The notes under the pieces: model-generated
Told to the model about the DNA's origin: nothing
What the model saw: only the letters and a program-made list of their open reading frames with translations
The model's database searches: none
Assembly (NCBI GenBank): GCA_011523485.1
Contig: WTGR01000090.1
Coordinates: 1-5,658 of the forward strand
Source of the DNA: Acidobacteriota bacterium
GTDB taxonomy: Bacteria; Acidobacteriota; Vicinamibacteria; Vicinamibacterales; UBA8438
Length of the DNA stretch: 5,658 bases
Reading direction: 5' to 3'
Program-made: the position numbers and the translations under genes
In this document: positions 1-5,658 of the stretch, in pieces
How positions within the stretch are numbered: the first letter of the stretch is position 1
How the letters are laid out: every line of letters begins with the position of its first letter

Positions 1-28
1 GGTGCCCCGAGCCCGCAGATGGTGCTGT

Positions 29-32
29 GGAG
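29..32 (+). promoter_or_regulatory. Shine-Dalgarno GGAG that favours ATG 39
   Basis: GGAG is followed by a 6-nt spacer and ATG at 39-41, a standard arrangement. It favours ATG 39 over GTG 27, which has only weak purine content upstream. In another frame a TGA at 34-36 could end an upstream gene 2 nt before this ATG, which would fit an operon, but only 11 codons of that frame are visible. Confidence 0.5.
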
Positions 33-38
33 CTGAAA

Positions 39-1943
39 ATGTGGGACAGCAGTGAAGAAGGATACACGCTCCGGTTTTCGCGGAGCGGTGTGGTGTTCGA
101 CTTCGACAAGCCCGGAACGGAACCGGCGGATCAAGAAGCAGGCATCGAGTTCCACCGCGTGGGCAACGACCTGATTCGAAGGCTCGTGAACCACGCCGCG
201 GCAATGGCGCAACCGCCTATTGCCGGTAGTAGCAGCAGCGACACCACCACCGACGGCGGAGACGGCGACGGACATGATGCAGTGCTCCGCGACAGTTCGC
301 CAGCGCCCAGGCCAATCCCTCGCCTCGACAGCGCGGCGTTCCTCGTTGCGGATCGCGCGCGCTCGACGACCGAGCCCGCAACCGAAGCCCCCACCAGTCG
401 AGAGGCCAAGCTCGGGCGGCTCAGCGGGGCCGATGGTGCTCCTGCATCGAGCCCCGCCGACGAACCTCCGGTGCCGGCGCCAAGTAAAGGGCCGCCCGCG
501 ACATCGACAGCGCCGGCACCGCGCGCCACCGACAGAACTGCCGTTTCGTCCGGCACGACACGGGCCCCGAGGCGGGAAGGAAAACTCCCCCTGAAAGCGC
601 GGCGCACGTCCAGCGGCGATACGGCAGAACACACGACTCCGGAAGAGTCGGAACCGCCAGATTCGGCGACTCCCGTGGAGAAAGCGATCGGATCCTCACC
701 CTCTGCCCCCAAGGCGGGGCTACGGGAGGGCAAGCCCGGCCTCGAGTACGACTCCGTTCTCGGCGTGGTGAGCGGACCACCGCAGTATGGTCTGCTGGGC
801 GAGGCTTCCGGGCGCAAAGTCGCGCTCGACCTGAACCAGACCCACACCATCAGCCTCTTCGGTGTGCAAGGCGGCGGCAAGAGCTACACGCTGGGGAGCA
901 TCATCGAAATGGCATGCATGCCCATTGCCGGGCTCAACGAGCTCCCGCACCCACTCGCCAGCGTCATCTTCCATTACAGCTCGACGCTCGACTACCGGCC
1001 GGAGTTCACTTCGATGGCGGCGGCCAATGCAGTCCCGGCGGAAATAGAGGCCTTGCAGGCTCGCTACGGCGCGGCGCCCCAGGCGCTCGAAGACTTGGTG
1101 ATTCTGACACCGACAGCGAAGGTCGATGAGCGTCGCCGCGAGTATCCGGGAATCACGGTGCTGCCGATCGCGTTCGCCGCGTCGGAGTTGAAGGCGTCCC
1201 ATTGGAAGTTTCTCATGGGCGCCGTCGGCAGCCAGAGCATGTACATCCGCCAGCTCGCGCTCATCATGAAGAAGCTGCGCGGCGACCTCACCCTCGATGC
1301 TCTGCGTGAAGGAATCGAGCAGTCGACGCTGTCCGACTACCTCAAGGACCTCGCCCTCCTGCGGCTGACGTTCACGGAGGAGTATATCGATGACACATCC
1401 CGCCTGACCGACGTCCTCCGTCCGGGGCGCCTCGTGATCGTCGACCTTCGGGACGAACTCATCGAGAAGGACGAAGCGCTCGGACTCTTTGTAGTGCTGC
1501 TCCAGATGTTCGCGGAGACGACCTGGCAAGGGCGGCGGTTCAACAAGCTGGTCATTTTCGACGAGGCCCACAAGTACATCGGTAGCCCTGACCTCGTCGC
1601 CGGCTTGGTCGAGGTCGTGCGTGAGATGCGCCACAAGGGAACCAGCATCATGGTAGCGTCTCAGGATCCGCCGTCCGTCCCAACCTCGCTCATCGAGCTC
1701 TCCACGCAGATCATCCTGCACAAGTTCAACTCGCCGGCTTGGCTGAAGCACATCCAGAAGGCGAACGCCGCACTCGACGCGCTCACTCCCGCCAAGCTCG
1801 CCGCTCTCGGCCCTGGCGAGGCGTACGCCTGGAGCAGCAAAGCGACGGACGATGCGTTCACACGCGGGGCAATGAAGATCACGTGCCGCCCCCGAGTCAC
1901 GCGGCACGGCGGCGGAACGAAGACGGCCGTTGGTTCGGACTGA
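39..1943 (+). CDS. HerA/FtsK-like P-loop ATPase with long disordered linker (probable defence-system ATPase)
   Basis: Probable hexameric, ATP-driven DNA translocase or helicase subunit of the HerA/DUF87 type. Residue numbers count from the GTG at 27. Residues 1-60 form a small N-terminal domain; about 65-240 are Pro/Ser/Thr/Ala-rich and probably disordered. About 240-278 resemble the beta-rich segment before the HerA core. Walker A is GVQGGGKS (279-286) and Walker B is LVIFDEAH with D512/E513. The segment REMRHKGTSIMVASQDP supplies a candidate arginine finger (R535) and sensor glutamine (Q546). No signal peptide or membrane segment is seen, so it is cytoplasmic. Start: GGAG at 29-32 lies 6 nt before ATG 39, giving 634 aa. 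GTG 27 is in frame without a good Shine-Dalgarno, and the frame stays open to base 1, so a start left of the window is possible. From memory the core resembles ATPases of multigene phage-defence systems such as MAD8 of MADS; that assignment is unproven. The ATPase call is firm, the biological role is inferred. Confidence 0.88.
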   Translation: MWDSSEEGYTLRFSRSGVVFDFDKPGTEPADQEAGIEFHRVGNDLIRRLVNHAAAMAQPPIAGSSSSDTTTDGGDGDGHDAVLRDSSPAPRPIPRLDSAAFLVADRARSTTEPATEAPTSREAKLGRLSGADGAPASSPADEPPVPAPSKGPPATSTAPAPRATDRTAVSSGTTRAPRREGKLPLKARRTSSGDTAEHTTPEESEPPDSATPVEKAIGSSPSAPKAGLREGKPGLEYDSVLGVVSGPPQYGLLGEASGRKVALDLNQTHTISLFGVQGGGKSYTLGSIIEMACMPIAGLNELPHPLASVIFHYSSTLDYRPEFTSMAAANAVPAEIEALQARYGAAPQALEDLVILTPTAKVDERRREYPGITVLPIAFAASELKASHWKFLMGAVGSQSMYIRQLALIMKKLRGDLTLDALREGIEQSTLSDYLKDLALLRLTFTEEYIDDTSRLTDVLRPGRLVIVDLRDELIEKDEALGLFVVLLQMFAETTWQGRRFNKLVIFDEAHKYIGSPDLVAGLVEVVREMRHKGTSIMVASQDPPSVPTSLIELSTQIILHKFNSPAWLKHIQKANAALDALTPAKLAALGPGEAYAWSSKATDDAFTRGAMKITCRPRVTRHGGGTKTAVGSD

Positions 1944-1963
1944 TGCGTCGACGGGCGAGCTGC

Positions 1964-2137
1964 TCACTCGTTCCGATCGTCGAGGAACCGCTTCAGGGCG
2001 CCCGGCCTCTTCCCCAATGGCTTGCGTGGCGCCTTCGGCTGACCGGAACGCACGATGATTCCCTTCCGTTCGAGCGCGCTGAAGTGCTCTTCCAGGGTTC
2101 GGTGATCTCTCTGCGTCGCACGAGTCTCGTCATCCAT
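1964..2137 (-). CDS. Small protein resembling the C-terminal tail of Phd-type antitoxins
   Basis: A 57-residue basic, polar protein starting at ATG 2137, which overlaps the end of the HEPN gene by 8 nt, as expected for the third gene of a translationally coupled operon. It contains a short amphipathic stretch (LEEHFSALERKGIIVRSG) followed by KPLGKRPGALKRFLDDR. The order 'G-I-I, then Pro/Lys-rich loop, then PGAL-RFL--R' resembles, from memory, the toxin-binding C-terminal tail of Phd/VapB-type antitoxins. The N-terminal DNA-binding domain of about 45-50 residues that normally precedes it is absent, so this is either a remnant, a minimal antitoxin, or a similarity by chance. The same frame can be read from a start at 2176, but that adds residues lying inside the HEPN gene. 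Its stop codon is 20 nt from the stop of the convergent ATPase gene. I cannot assign a function. Confidence 0.5.
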   Translation of the reverse strand: MDDETRATQRDHRTLEEHFSALERKGIIVRSGQPKAPRKPLGKRPGALKRFLDDRNE

Positions 2138-2555
2138 GATGCACCGTCCGGTCGAGGTCGCGTTCAGCCAGGCCATCGGCGATCAGGTACCCCCGCATAC
2201 GTTCCAGAAACTTACGAGCGCGTTCGCACTCTCGACGGGCCTCCTGTTCGGAGTAGGAAATGAACACGTCGTAGTCCGCCGCCAGACGCTCATCGGAGCC
2301 CTCGACGAGATGGTCCGACCAAAGAGGCTCGATCCTGCCCGGGCGAACGAGATGCAGCCCGAACATCCGCTTGACCCCGGCGTGACTGGTGGCCGCGACA
2401 TCGTGCACGAACAGCGCCGCCTTGGCCGCGTGCATGATCGCGTAGTACGCCCTTGATACGGCATCGGCATGACAGCCCTCACGCATCAGGACTTCGGCCG
2501 CGCTCAACGACTCGGACGCGCGTCGCCACTCGGCGACCACCATCTGCCGCTTCAC
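2130..2555 (-). CDS. HEPN-domain protein, probable toxin of an MNT/HEPN pair
   Basis: Small all-helical HEPN protein (141 aa from GTG 2555; 137 aa from ATG 2543) of the PF05168-like type. It carries the motif SRAYYAIMHAAKAAL, in which R35 and H42 (numbered from the GTG) form the Rx6H pattern within the Rx4-6H signature of metal-independent HEPN RNases. The later segment RLAADYD, about residues 90-96, and the Glu/Arg-rich helix EARRECERARKFLERM are also typical of the family. No signal peptide or membrane helix is visible. Start: GTG 2555 overlaps the TGA of the upstream nucleotidyltransferase gene as GTGA, implying translational coupling; ATG 2543 is the alternative, and neither has a strong Shine-Dalgarno. 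Next to an MNT gene, a HEPN protein is usually the toxic RNase partner, and that role is inferred here. Both signature residues are present, so it is probably active. Confidence 0.88.
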   Translation of the reverse strand: MKRQMVVAEWRRASESLSAAEVLMREGCHADAVSRAYYAIMHAAKAALFVHDVAATSHAGVKRMFGLHLVRPGRIEPLWSDHLVEGSDERLAADYDVFISYSEQEARRECERARKFLERMRGYLIADGLAERDLDRTVHHG

Positions 2556-2917
2556 AACACGGCCACCGCATCGCGTTCCACCGCTTCGTGAAACGCCGAT
2601 CCCAGATTCTCGTAGCTGGCCCACTCATCCTGCGTATAGGCCAGAATCGATGGCACGGCGTACGACGTCGCCGACAGACGGTATCCGATGCGCCGCAACG
2701 GAAGCTTGAGTTCGGCGGCCTCGTTCCTGACTATGAGGAGCACGTCGATGTCGCTGTCCTCGTGCGCATCGCCGCGAGCCTTGGAACCGTAGACAGCCAT
2801 GCGCACGACTGCGCCGGGATGCCGTTCGTCGATCGCCTGACGGTACTCGTTCAGCCAGATGCGCTCGTCAGGATGCAACGTGAGCGGCGGGTCGTCCATC
2901 GCTGCTTCATCGCGCAT
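2552..2917 (-). CDS. Minimal nucleotidyltransferase (MNT), probable antitoxin of the HEPN protein
   Basis: A 121-residue single-domain protein of the DNA polymerase beta-like nucleotidyltransferase superfamily. The signature YGSKARGDAHEDSDIDVLLIV is present in parts: G44-S45 forms the nucleotide-binding turn and D56-x-D58 are metal ligands. The third acidic position of the fold is not obvious: the strand reads VPSILAYTQDEW, where related HEPN-linked MNTs (from memory) often have a similar non-acidic strand. In characterised MNT/HEPN systems such as MntA/HepT the MNT protein adds AMP to the HEPN toxin and neutralises it; the same role is inferred here. Start: ATG 2917 is chosen, with ATG 2899 (six residues shorter) as alternative; neither has a clear Shine-Dalgarno. 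The frame continues upstream without a stop into the antisense of the ankyrin gene, but that part reads as Arg-rich shadow sequence. Its TGA overlaps the HEPN start. Confidence 0.9.
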   Translation of the reverse strand: MRDEAAMDDPPLTLHPDERIWLNEYRQAIDERHPGAVVRMAVYGSKARGDAHEDSDIDVLLIVRNEAAELKLPLRRIGYRLSATSYAVPSILAYTQDEWASYENLGSAFHEAVERDAVAVL

Positions 2918-2976
2918 CGCATCATGATAACCAAGCTCTCGGCGGGGGGCGTGGCGGATCCCGCTGGCTGGCTGCG
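2918..2976 (-). promoter_or_regulatory. Candidate promoter/operator gap ahead of the MNT gene
   Basis: A 59-nt gap between the ankyrin stop codon and the MNT start. It contains the perfect 8-bp palindrome ATCATGAT (2921-2928), overlapping a -10-like TATCAT on the minus strand. No convincing -35 box lies 16-18 nt upstream. Toxin-antitoxin operons are often autoregulated through a palindrome near the promoter, so this is the natural place to look, but the sequence alone does not prove a promoter. The MNT gene could equally be read through from the ankyrin gene. Confidence 0.2.
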
Positions 2977-4470
2977 TCAACGCACGTCCGGGATGACCGG
3001 GTCGTCGATGGTCCAGTCGGAGATGGTGTTGTCGGCGCCGGTCGCGGTGGACGGGTCGGCGCCGAGCTCCAGCAGCAGCGTCTCCATCTCCGGCCAGCGC
3101 TTGCCGGTGTTGGAGTAGAAAACGCCCTTGGCGATGCGGTACGGGGTCCAGCCCTTCTCGTTGGTCGCCTCGATGTCGGCGCCGCGGTCGAGCAGGAAGC
3201 GGACCAGCGGCTCGGAACCGCGGATGATGGCGCCGTGCAGCGCGGTGTCGCCGTTGTCGTCGACAGTGGTTATCTCGCCGCCGAGCGCCAGCGCGTACTC
3301 GACGGCTGCGAGCGCCTCCTCGTTCGTGCCGGGGCTCTCGCCCACCGCCCAGATGCCGACCCCGGCCGCCACCATCAGCGGCGTGGTGCCGTCCTCGTTG
3401 GGCAGGAGCGGATCGGCCCCGAGCTCGACGAGCACGCGCATCATCTCGACGTCGGCGGCCTTGGCAGCCAGCAGGAACGGCGTGGAGCCGATCCGGTTCA
3501 GGACGTTGCGGTAGCGGTTCTGCGGCTCCTTCGTCATCCGCGGGTTCAGGTCGGCGCCGTGCTCCGCGAGCTTGCGGATGAACTCCAGGTCGGACATCGA
3601 CCCGGTGACGATGGGCGGCGGGTTGTTGAAGCCGAGATTCGGCCGGCGCGTCCACTTGACCTCGTGGAGTGCGGTCCAGCCCTGGTCGTCGGCGTCCGGA
3701 TCGGCGCCGGCGTCCAGCAGGTACGCGCCGAGCTCGTAGTGGCCGTTCTTGGTCGCCAGGACCAGCGCGCTGGTCCCGTCGAAGAGCGTCTCCTCCGGGC
3801 TCGCGCCGGCGTCGACGAGCAACCGCGTCATGTCGCGGTAGCCGGCCCGCACCGCGAACATCAGCGGGCTGAAGCCGCCGGTGGACCGCTCGTGGACGTC
3901 GGCTCCGCCGGCGAGCAGCGCTTCCGCCGCCGCCAGGTTGTTCTCGGCCGACGCCCACATCAGCGCGGTCTGCCCGCGCCAGCCTTCCGCCCGGTCGGGG
4001 TCCGCGCCGCGGTCGAGCAGAAGCCGCACCGCGTCGGCCCGGCCGGTCCGGGACACGGTCATCAGGGCAGTCTCGCCCTCCGGGGTCGCCGCCTCGGGAT
4101 CCGCCCCGGCGTCCAGCAGCAGCTCGATGAAAGCGGCGCTGCCGTTCTCGGCGGCCAGCGCCAGGGGCGTCGCGTCGAAGCGATTGGCCGTCTCGACGCC
4201 GGCGCCGGCCACGATCAGGGCCTTCGCCGTCTCCACGTCGTCGTTCAGCGCAGCCCAGTGCAGCGCCGTCGTGCCGTCGCCGTCGGTCGTGTCGACGTCG
4301 ACGCCGTTCGTTATCAGCGCCCGGGCGCGCTCGACGTCGCCCGCGCGCACCGCATCGATCAGCGGCAGGTCGACCGCCGCGGCGACCACGCCCGTCCCGG
4401 CGATGAACGCCACCGTGGCCGCAACCGCGATCGCCACGCTCACACGGCGCCGTACTGCTGCACTCGTCAT
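2977..4470 (-). CDS. Exported ankyrin-repeat protein
   Basis: A 497-residue protein made almost entirely of ankyrin repeats, expected in the periplasm. The N-terminus is a classical signal peptide: RRR at 7-9, a hydrophobic stretch at about 11-30 rich in Ala/Val, and likely cleavage around residues 30-33 (VVAAA-VDLP). About twelve repeats follow, most with the consensus TALxxAA...LLLDAGADP: near 35-60, 65-93, 98-126, 131-159, 165-193, 198-226, 231-259, 263-309, 328-355, 360-401, 406-434 and 439-474. The repeats at 263-309 (KWTRRPNLGFNNPPP) and 360-401 (GIWAVGESPGTNEE) contain insertions that break the 33-residue period and may form a specific binding surface. Start: ATG 4470 has AGAGG 5 nt upstream and opens the signal peptide; the same frame runs on to 4797 but encodes unlikely sequence. 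Ankyrin repeats bind proteins; no partner is known, though the DUF1552 gene upstream suggests a shared envelope role. Confidence 0.93.
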   Translation of the reverse strand: MTSAAVRRRVSVAIAVAATVAFIAGTGVVAAAVDLPLIDAVRAGDVERARALITNGVDVDTTDGDGTTALHWAALNDDVETAKALIVAGAGVETANRFDATPLALAAENGSAAFIELLLDAGADPEAATPEGETALMTVSRTGRADAVRLLLDRGADPDRAEGWRGQTALMWASAENNLAAAEALLAGGADVHERSTGGFSPLMFAVRAGYRDMTRLLVDAGASPEETLFDGTSALVLATKNGHYELGAYLLDAGADPDADDQGWTALHEVKWTRRPNLGFNNPPPIVTGSMSDLEFIRKLAEHGADLNPRMTKEPQNRYRNVLNRIGSTPFLLAAKAADVEMMRVLVELGADPLLPNEDGTTPLMVAAGVGIWAVGESPGTNEEALAAVEYALALGGEITTVDDNGDTALHGAIIRGSEPLVRFLLDRGADIEATNEKGWTPYRIAKGVFYSNTGKRWPEMETLLLELGADPSTATGADNTISDWTIDDPVIPDVR

Positions 4471-4475
4471 GACCG

Positions 4476-4480
4476 CCTCT
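4476..4480 (-). promoter_or_regulatory. Ankyrin gene ribosome binding site overlapping the upstream stop codon
   Basis: AGAGG followed by a 5-nt spacer and the ATG at 4470. The first two bases (AG) are shared with the TAG stop of the small membrane-protein gene (read as TAGAGG), an arrangement that usually reflects translational coupling. It decides the ankyrin start and also supports the upstream small frame as a real gene. Confidence 0.6.
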
Positions 4481-4775
4481 ACCGTGGCGCGCGGCGCGCA
4501 GGATGGACCCAGGCCGGAAGCCTGAACTTCATCGCCTCGTGCGCGCCCGCCGCATCGCCACGCGGAAAGTTGAAACCGGCGTAGGCCCCCCACGCCACAA
4601 CGCCCACCGCCAGCACTCCACACGCCAGGACGGCAAGGGTCTTCCACCCGAACGGCAGAATCCACAAGGGAAGAAAACCTTGGCGAGCTTCGAGCTGGAA
4701 CGTCGACACGAAGAAAAGCGCAAGCGCAGGCGCGACTTGTACGGCCGCACGCCGCACGCATGCCCGATAGGTCAA
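4479..4775 (-). CDS. Small two-pass inner-membrane protein, function unknown
   Basis: A 98-residue hydrophobic protein read from TTG 4775. A basic N-terminus (R4, R8, R9) precedes a hydrophobic stretch at about 10-28 (VAPALALFFVSTF). An aromatic loop (GFLPLWILPFGW) leads to a second span at about 46-68 (LAVLACGVLAVGVVAWGAY), and the tail is polar and basic. The start is TTG, but GAGGG at 4785-4781 lies 5 nt upstream, a strong Shine-Dalgarno, and an in-frame stop at 4794-4796 bounds the frame just upstream. GTG at residue 7 is an alternative. The stop codon lies 8 nt before the ankyrin ATG and overlaps its ribosome binding site. I do not recognise the family. The best argument that it is real is the combination of ribosome binding site, two membrane spans and tight spacing; the frame could still be a chance opening in GC-rich DNA. 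Confidence 0.55.
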   Translation of the reverse strand: MTYRACVRRAAVQVAPALALFFVSTFQLEARQGFLPLWILPFGWKTLAVLACGVLAVGVVAWGAYAGFNFPRGDAAGAHEAMKFRLPAWVHPARRAPR

Positions 4776-4843
4776 CGGTTCCCTCTTCGAACGTCACCGG
4801 CCGCCGCCCGACGGCAAACCGGCGGCGCGCCGAAACCCTGCTC
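4776..4843 (-). other. Intergenic gap after the DUF1552 gene with a GC-rich hairpin
   Basis: A 68-nt gap between the DUF1552 stop and the small membrane-protein start. It contains a 7-bp perfect inverted repeat, GCCGCCG (4800-4806) and CGGCGGC (4820-4826), with a 13-nt loop. No T-run follows on either strand, so an intrinsic terminator is not supported. It could be an RNA-stabilising or pausing hairpin, or chance in GC-rich DNA. No promoter is recognisable, so transcription into the downstream genes may come from the DUF1552 gene. Confidence 0.25.
4781..4785 (-). promoter_or_regulatory. Strong Shine-Dalgarno for the TTG start at 4775
   Basis: Read on the minus strand the sequence is GAAGAGGGAACCG-TTG, which places GAGGG 5 nt before the TTG. 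No other start codon in any frame is as well placed for this site, so it is the reason for choosing the unusual start codon of the small membrane protein. Confidence 0.5.
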
Positions 4844-5658
4844 CTACACGTCCGTCAGCGCCGTCAACCGCCCGGTGCTGTCGCCGAGCTGCTCGGCCGG
4901 CACGCCCGCCTTGTAGAGCATGCTGATCAGCAGGTTGGTCATCGGCGTGTCCTTCGGGTACTGCAGGTGCCGTCCGCCCCGCATCCCGGCCGCCTTGCCG
5001 CCCACCGTCAGCACCGGCAGGTCGTAGTGCAGGTGATCGTTGCTGTCGCCGAGGCCGGCGCCATAGAGCACCATCGAGCTGTCGAGCAGCGTCCCGTCGC
5101 CGTCCGGCGCGTCCTGCAGCCGCCCGAGCAGGTAGGTGAACAGCTCCACGTGGTGCCGGTTGATCTTCGACAGCTTGGCCAGCTTCTCCGGATCGTTGCG
5201 GTGGTGCGACAGCCCGTGGTGCGGATCGGGCACGCCGATCTGCGGGTAGGGGCGGCCACCGAGCTCGCGGCCCACCATGAAGGTGAAGACCCGCGTGATG
5301 TCGGCCTGGAACGACAGCGATAGCAGGTCGTACATCAGCTTGACGTGGTCCTCGTAGGAGTCGGGGATGCCGGCGGGCCGGTCGAGATCGTCCGGGAGCG
5401 CGGTATCGGCGCCCTGCGCCTCCGACAACTGGATCCGGCGCTCCACCGCGCGCACCGCGTCGAGGTACTGGTCGAGCCGGCGGCGGTCGGCGGCGCCGAG
5501 GTCGCGCTCCAGGTACGCGAGATCGTCGGTCACCGAGTCGAGAATGCTGCGGTCCTTGCGCAGCTCCGCGAGCCGCTCGTCGCGCGTGCCGCCGTCGCCG
5601 AACAGGCGCTCGAAGACGACGCGCGGGTTGTTCTCCATCGGCAGCGGCGTCGTCGCGG
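4844..5658 (-). CDS. DUF1552-family protein, partial (5' end outside window)
   Basis: The C-terminal 270 residues of a DUF1552 protein; the frame is open through the right edge, where codons for ATTPLP precede MENNPRVVFERLFGDG. That motif lies well inside this family, so the ATG at 5638 is an internal methionine and not the start. Recognisable family segments follow: the RSILDSVTDDLAYLERDLGAADRRRLDQYL helical region (in parts), AVRAVERRI, LMYDLLSLSFQADITRVFTFMVGRE, HHGLSHHRNDPEKLAKLSKIN, SSMVLYGAGLGDSNDHLHYDLPVLTVGG, and a C-terminal TNLLISMLYKAGVP. Full-length members are roughly 400-460 aa and usually carry a twin-arginine or other signal at the missing N-terminus, so the protein is probably exported. 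Its biochemical function is unknown. From memory, members sit next to DUF1592/DUF1588-type cytochrome-like genes in Acidobacteriota and Planctomycetota, which would lie right of this window. Confidence 0.92.
   Translation of the reverse strand, partial: ATTPLPMENNPRVVFERLFGDGGTRDERLAELRKDRSILDSVTDDLAYLERDLGAADRRRLDQYLDAVRAVERRIQLSEAQGADTALPDDLDRPAGIPDSYEDHVKLMYDLLSLSFQADITRVFTFMVGRELGGRPYPQIGVPDPHHGLSHHRNDPEKLAKLSKINRHHVELFTYLLGRLQDAPDGDGTLLDSSMVLYGAGLGDSNDHLHYDLPVLTVGGKAAGMRGGRHLQYPKDTPMTNLLISMLYKAGVPAEQLGDSTGRLTALTDV

Noticed and set aside
1..36. Possible 3' end of an upstream plus-strand gene, frame 1, stop TGA at 34-36
   Set aside because: Only 11 codons are visible, which is too little to support a gene, although a stop 2 nt before the ATPase ATG would fit an operon.
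720..1967. A 415-codon open frame on the minus strand across the ATPase
   Set aside because: It is antisense to an ATPase with intact motifs, lacks any recognisable domain, and is rich in Arg/Glu/Leu as expected of a GC-rich shadow frame.
1946..1985. Short inverted repeats (CGTCGACG, CGAG/CTCG) around the convergent stop codons as a terminator
   Set aside because: Stems are only about 4 bp, or self-palindromic without a loop, and no T-run follows on either strand.
2131..2133. ATG overlapping the HEPN stop as ATGA, opening another frame
   Set aside because: That frame gives a 45-residue Ser/Arg-rich sequence without family resemblance. The frame from ATG 2137 gives the antitoxin-like tail and is preferred.
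2918..3958. In-frame upstream extension of the MNT gene to 3958
   Set aside because: The extension is Arg-rich shadow sequence of the ankyrin gene in another frame. The recognisable protein begins at the ATG at 2917.
3235..4584. A 449-codon open frame on the plus strand across the ankyrin gene
   Set aside because: Its translation is Arg/Gly/Val-rich low-complexity sequence with no domain. It is antisense to a clear ankyrin protein and stays open only because of high GC at third codon positions.
4471..4797. Upstream extension of the ankyrin frame to a GTG at 4797
   Set aside because: The extra 109 residues contain many Cys and Arg and no domain. ATG 4470 has a good ribosome binding site and opens a signal peptide.

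Overview
This is a GC-rich window whose genes fall into two blocks with different histories. The right-hand block (about 2977-5658, minus strand) holds the 3' part of a DUF1552-family gene, a small two-pass membrane protein and an exported ankyrin-repeat protein. From memory, DUF1552 proteins next to exported ankyrin proteins of this kind are common in Acidobacteriota (Vicinamibacteria-like) genomes and related metagenome bins. An uncultured acidobacterium is therefore the best guess for the host, but this is inference from gene content and not a database match.

The left-hand block (1-2917) looks like accessory, defence-type DNA. On the plus strand a HerA/FtsK-like P-loop ATPase (start at 39, or at 27 or further upstream) carries a long Pro/Ser/Thr-rich linker ahead of an intact ATPase core. 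Converging on it from the minus strand is a compact cluster: an MNT-type nucleotidyltransferase (2917-2552), a HEPN-domain protein (2555-2130) that overlaps it by 4 nt, and a 57-residue protein (2137-1964) that overlaps the HEPN gene by 8 nt and resembles the C-terminal tail of Phd-type antitoxins. The cluster's last stop codon lies only 20 nt from the ATPase stop codon.

The MNT/HEPN pair is expected to work as a toxin-antitoxin or abortive-infection module, in which HEPN is the likely RNase and MNT the antidote that modifies or restrains it. The ATPase resembles DNA-translocating ATPases of multigene anti-phage systems, and any partners would lie left of the window. In the right block, the close spacing and the ankyrin ribosome binding site embedded in the stop of the small membrane gene suggest that at least those two genes are translated together.

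I saw no RNA gene, insertion sequence, CRISPR array or convincing intrinsic terminator. No gene-free stretch is longer than 68 nt if the small membrane protein is accepted. Without it, 4471-4843 (373 nt) would be empty.
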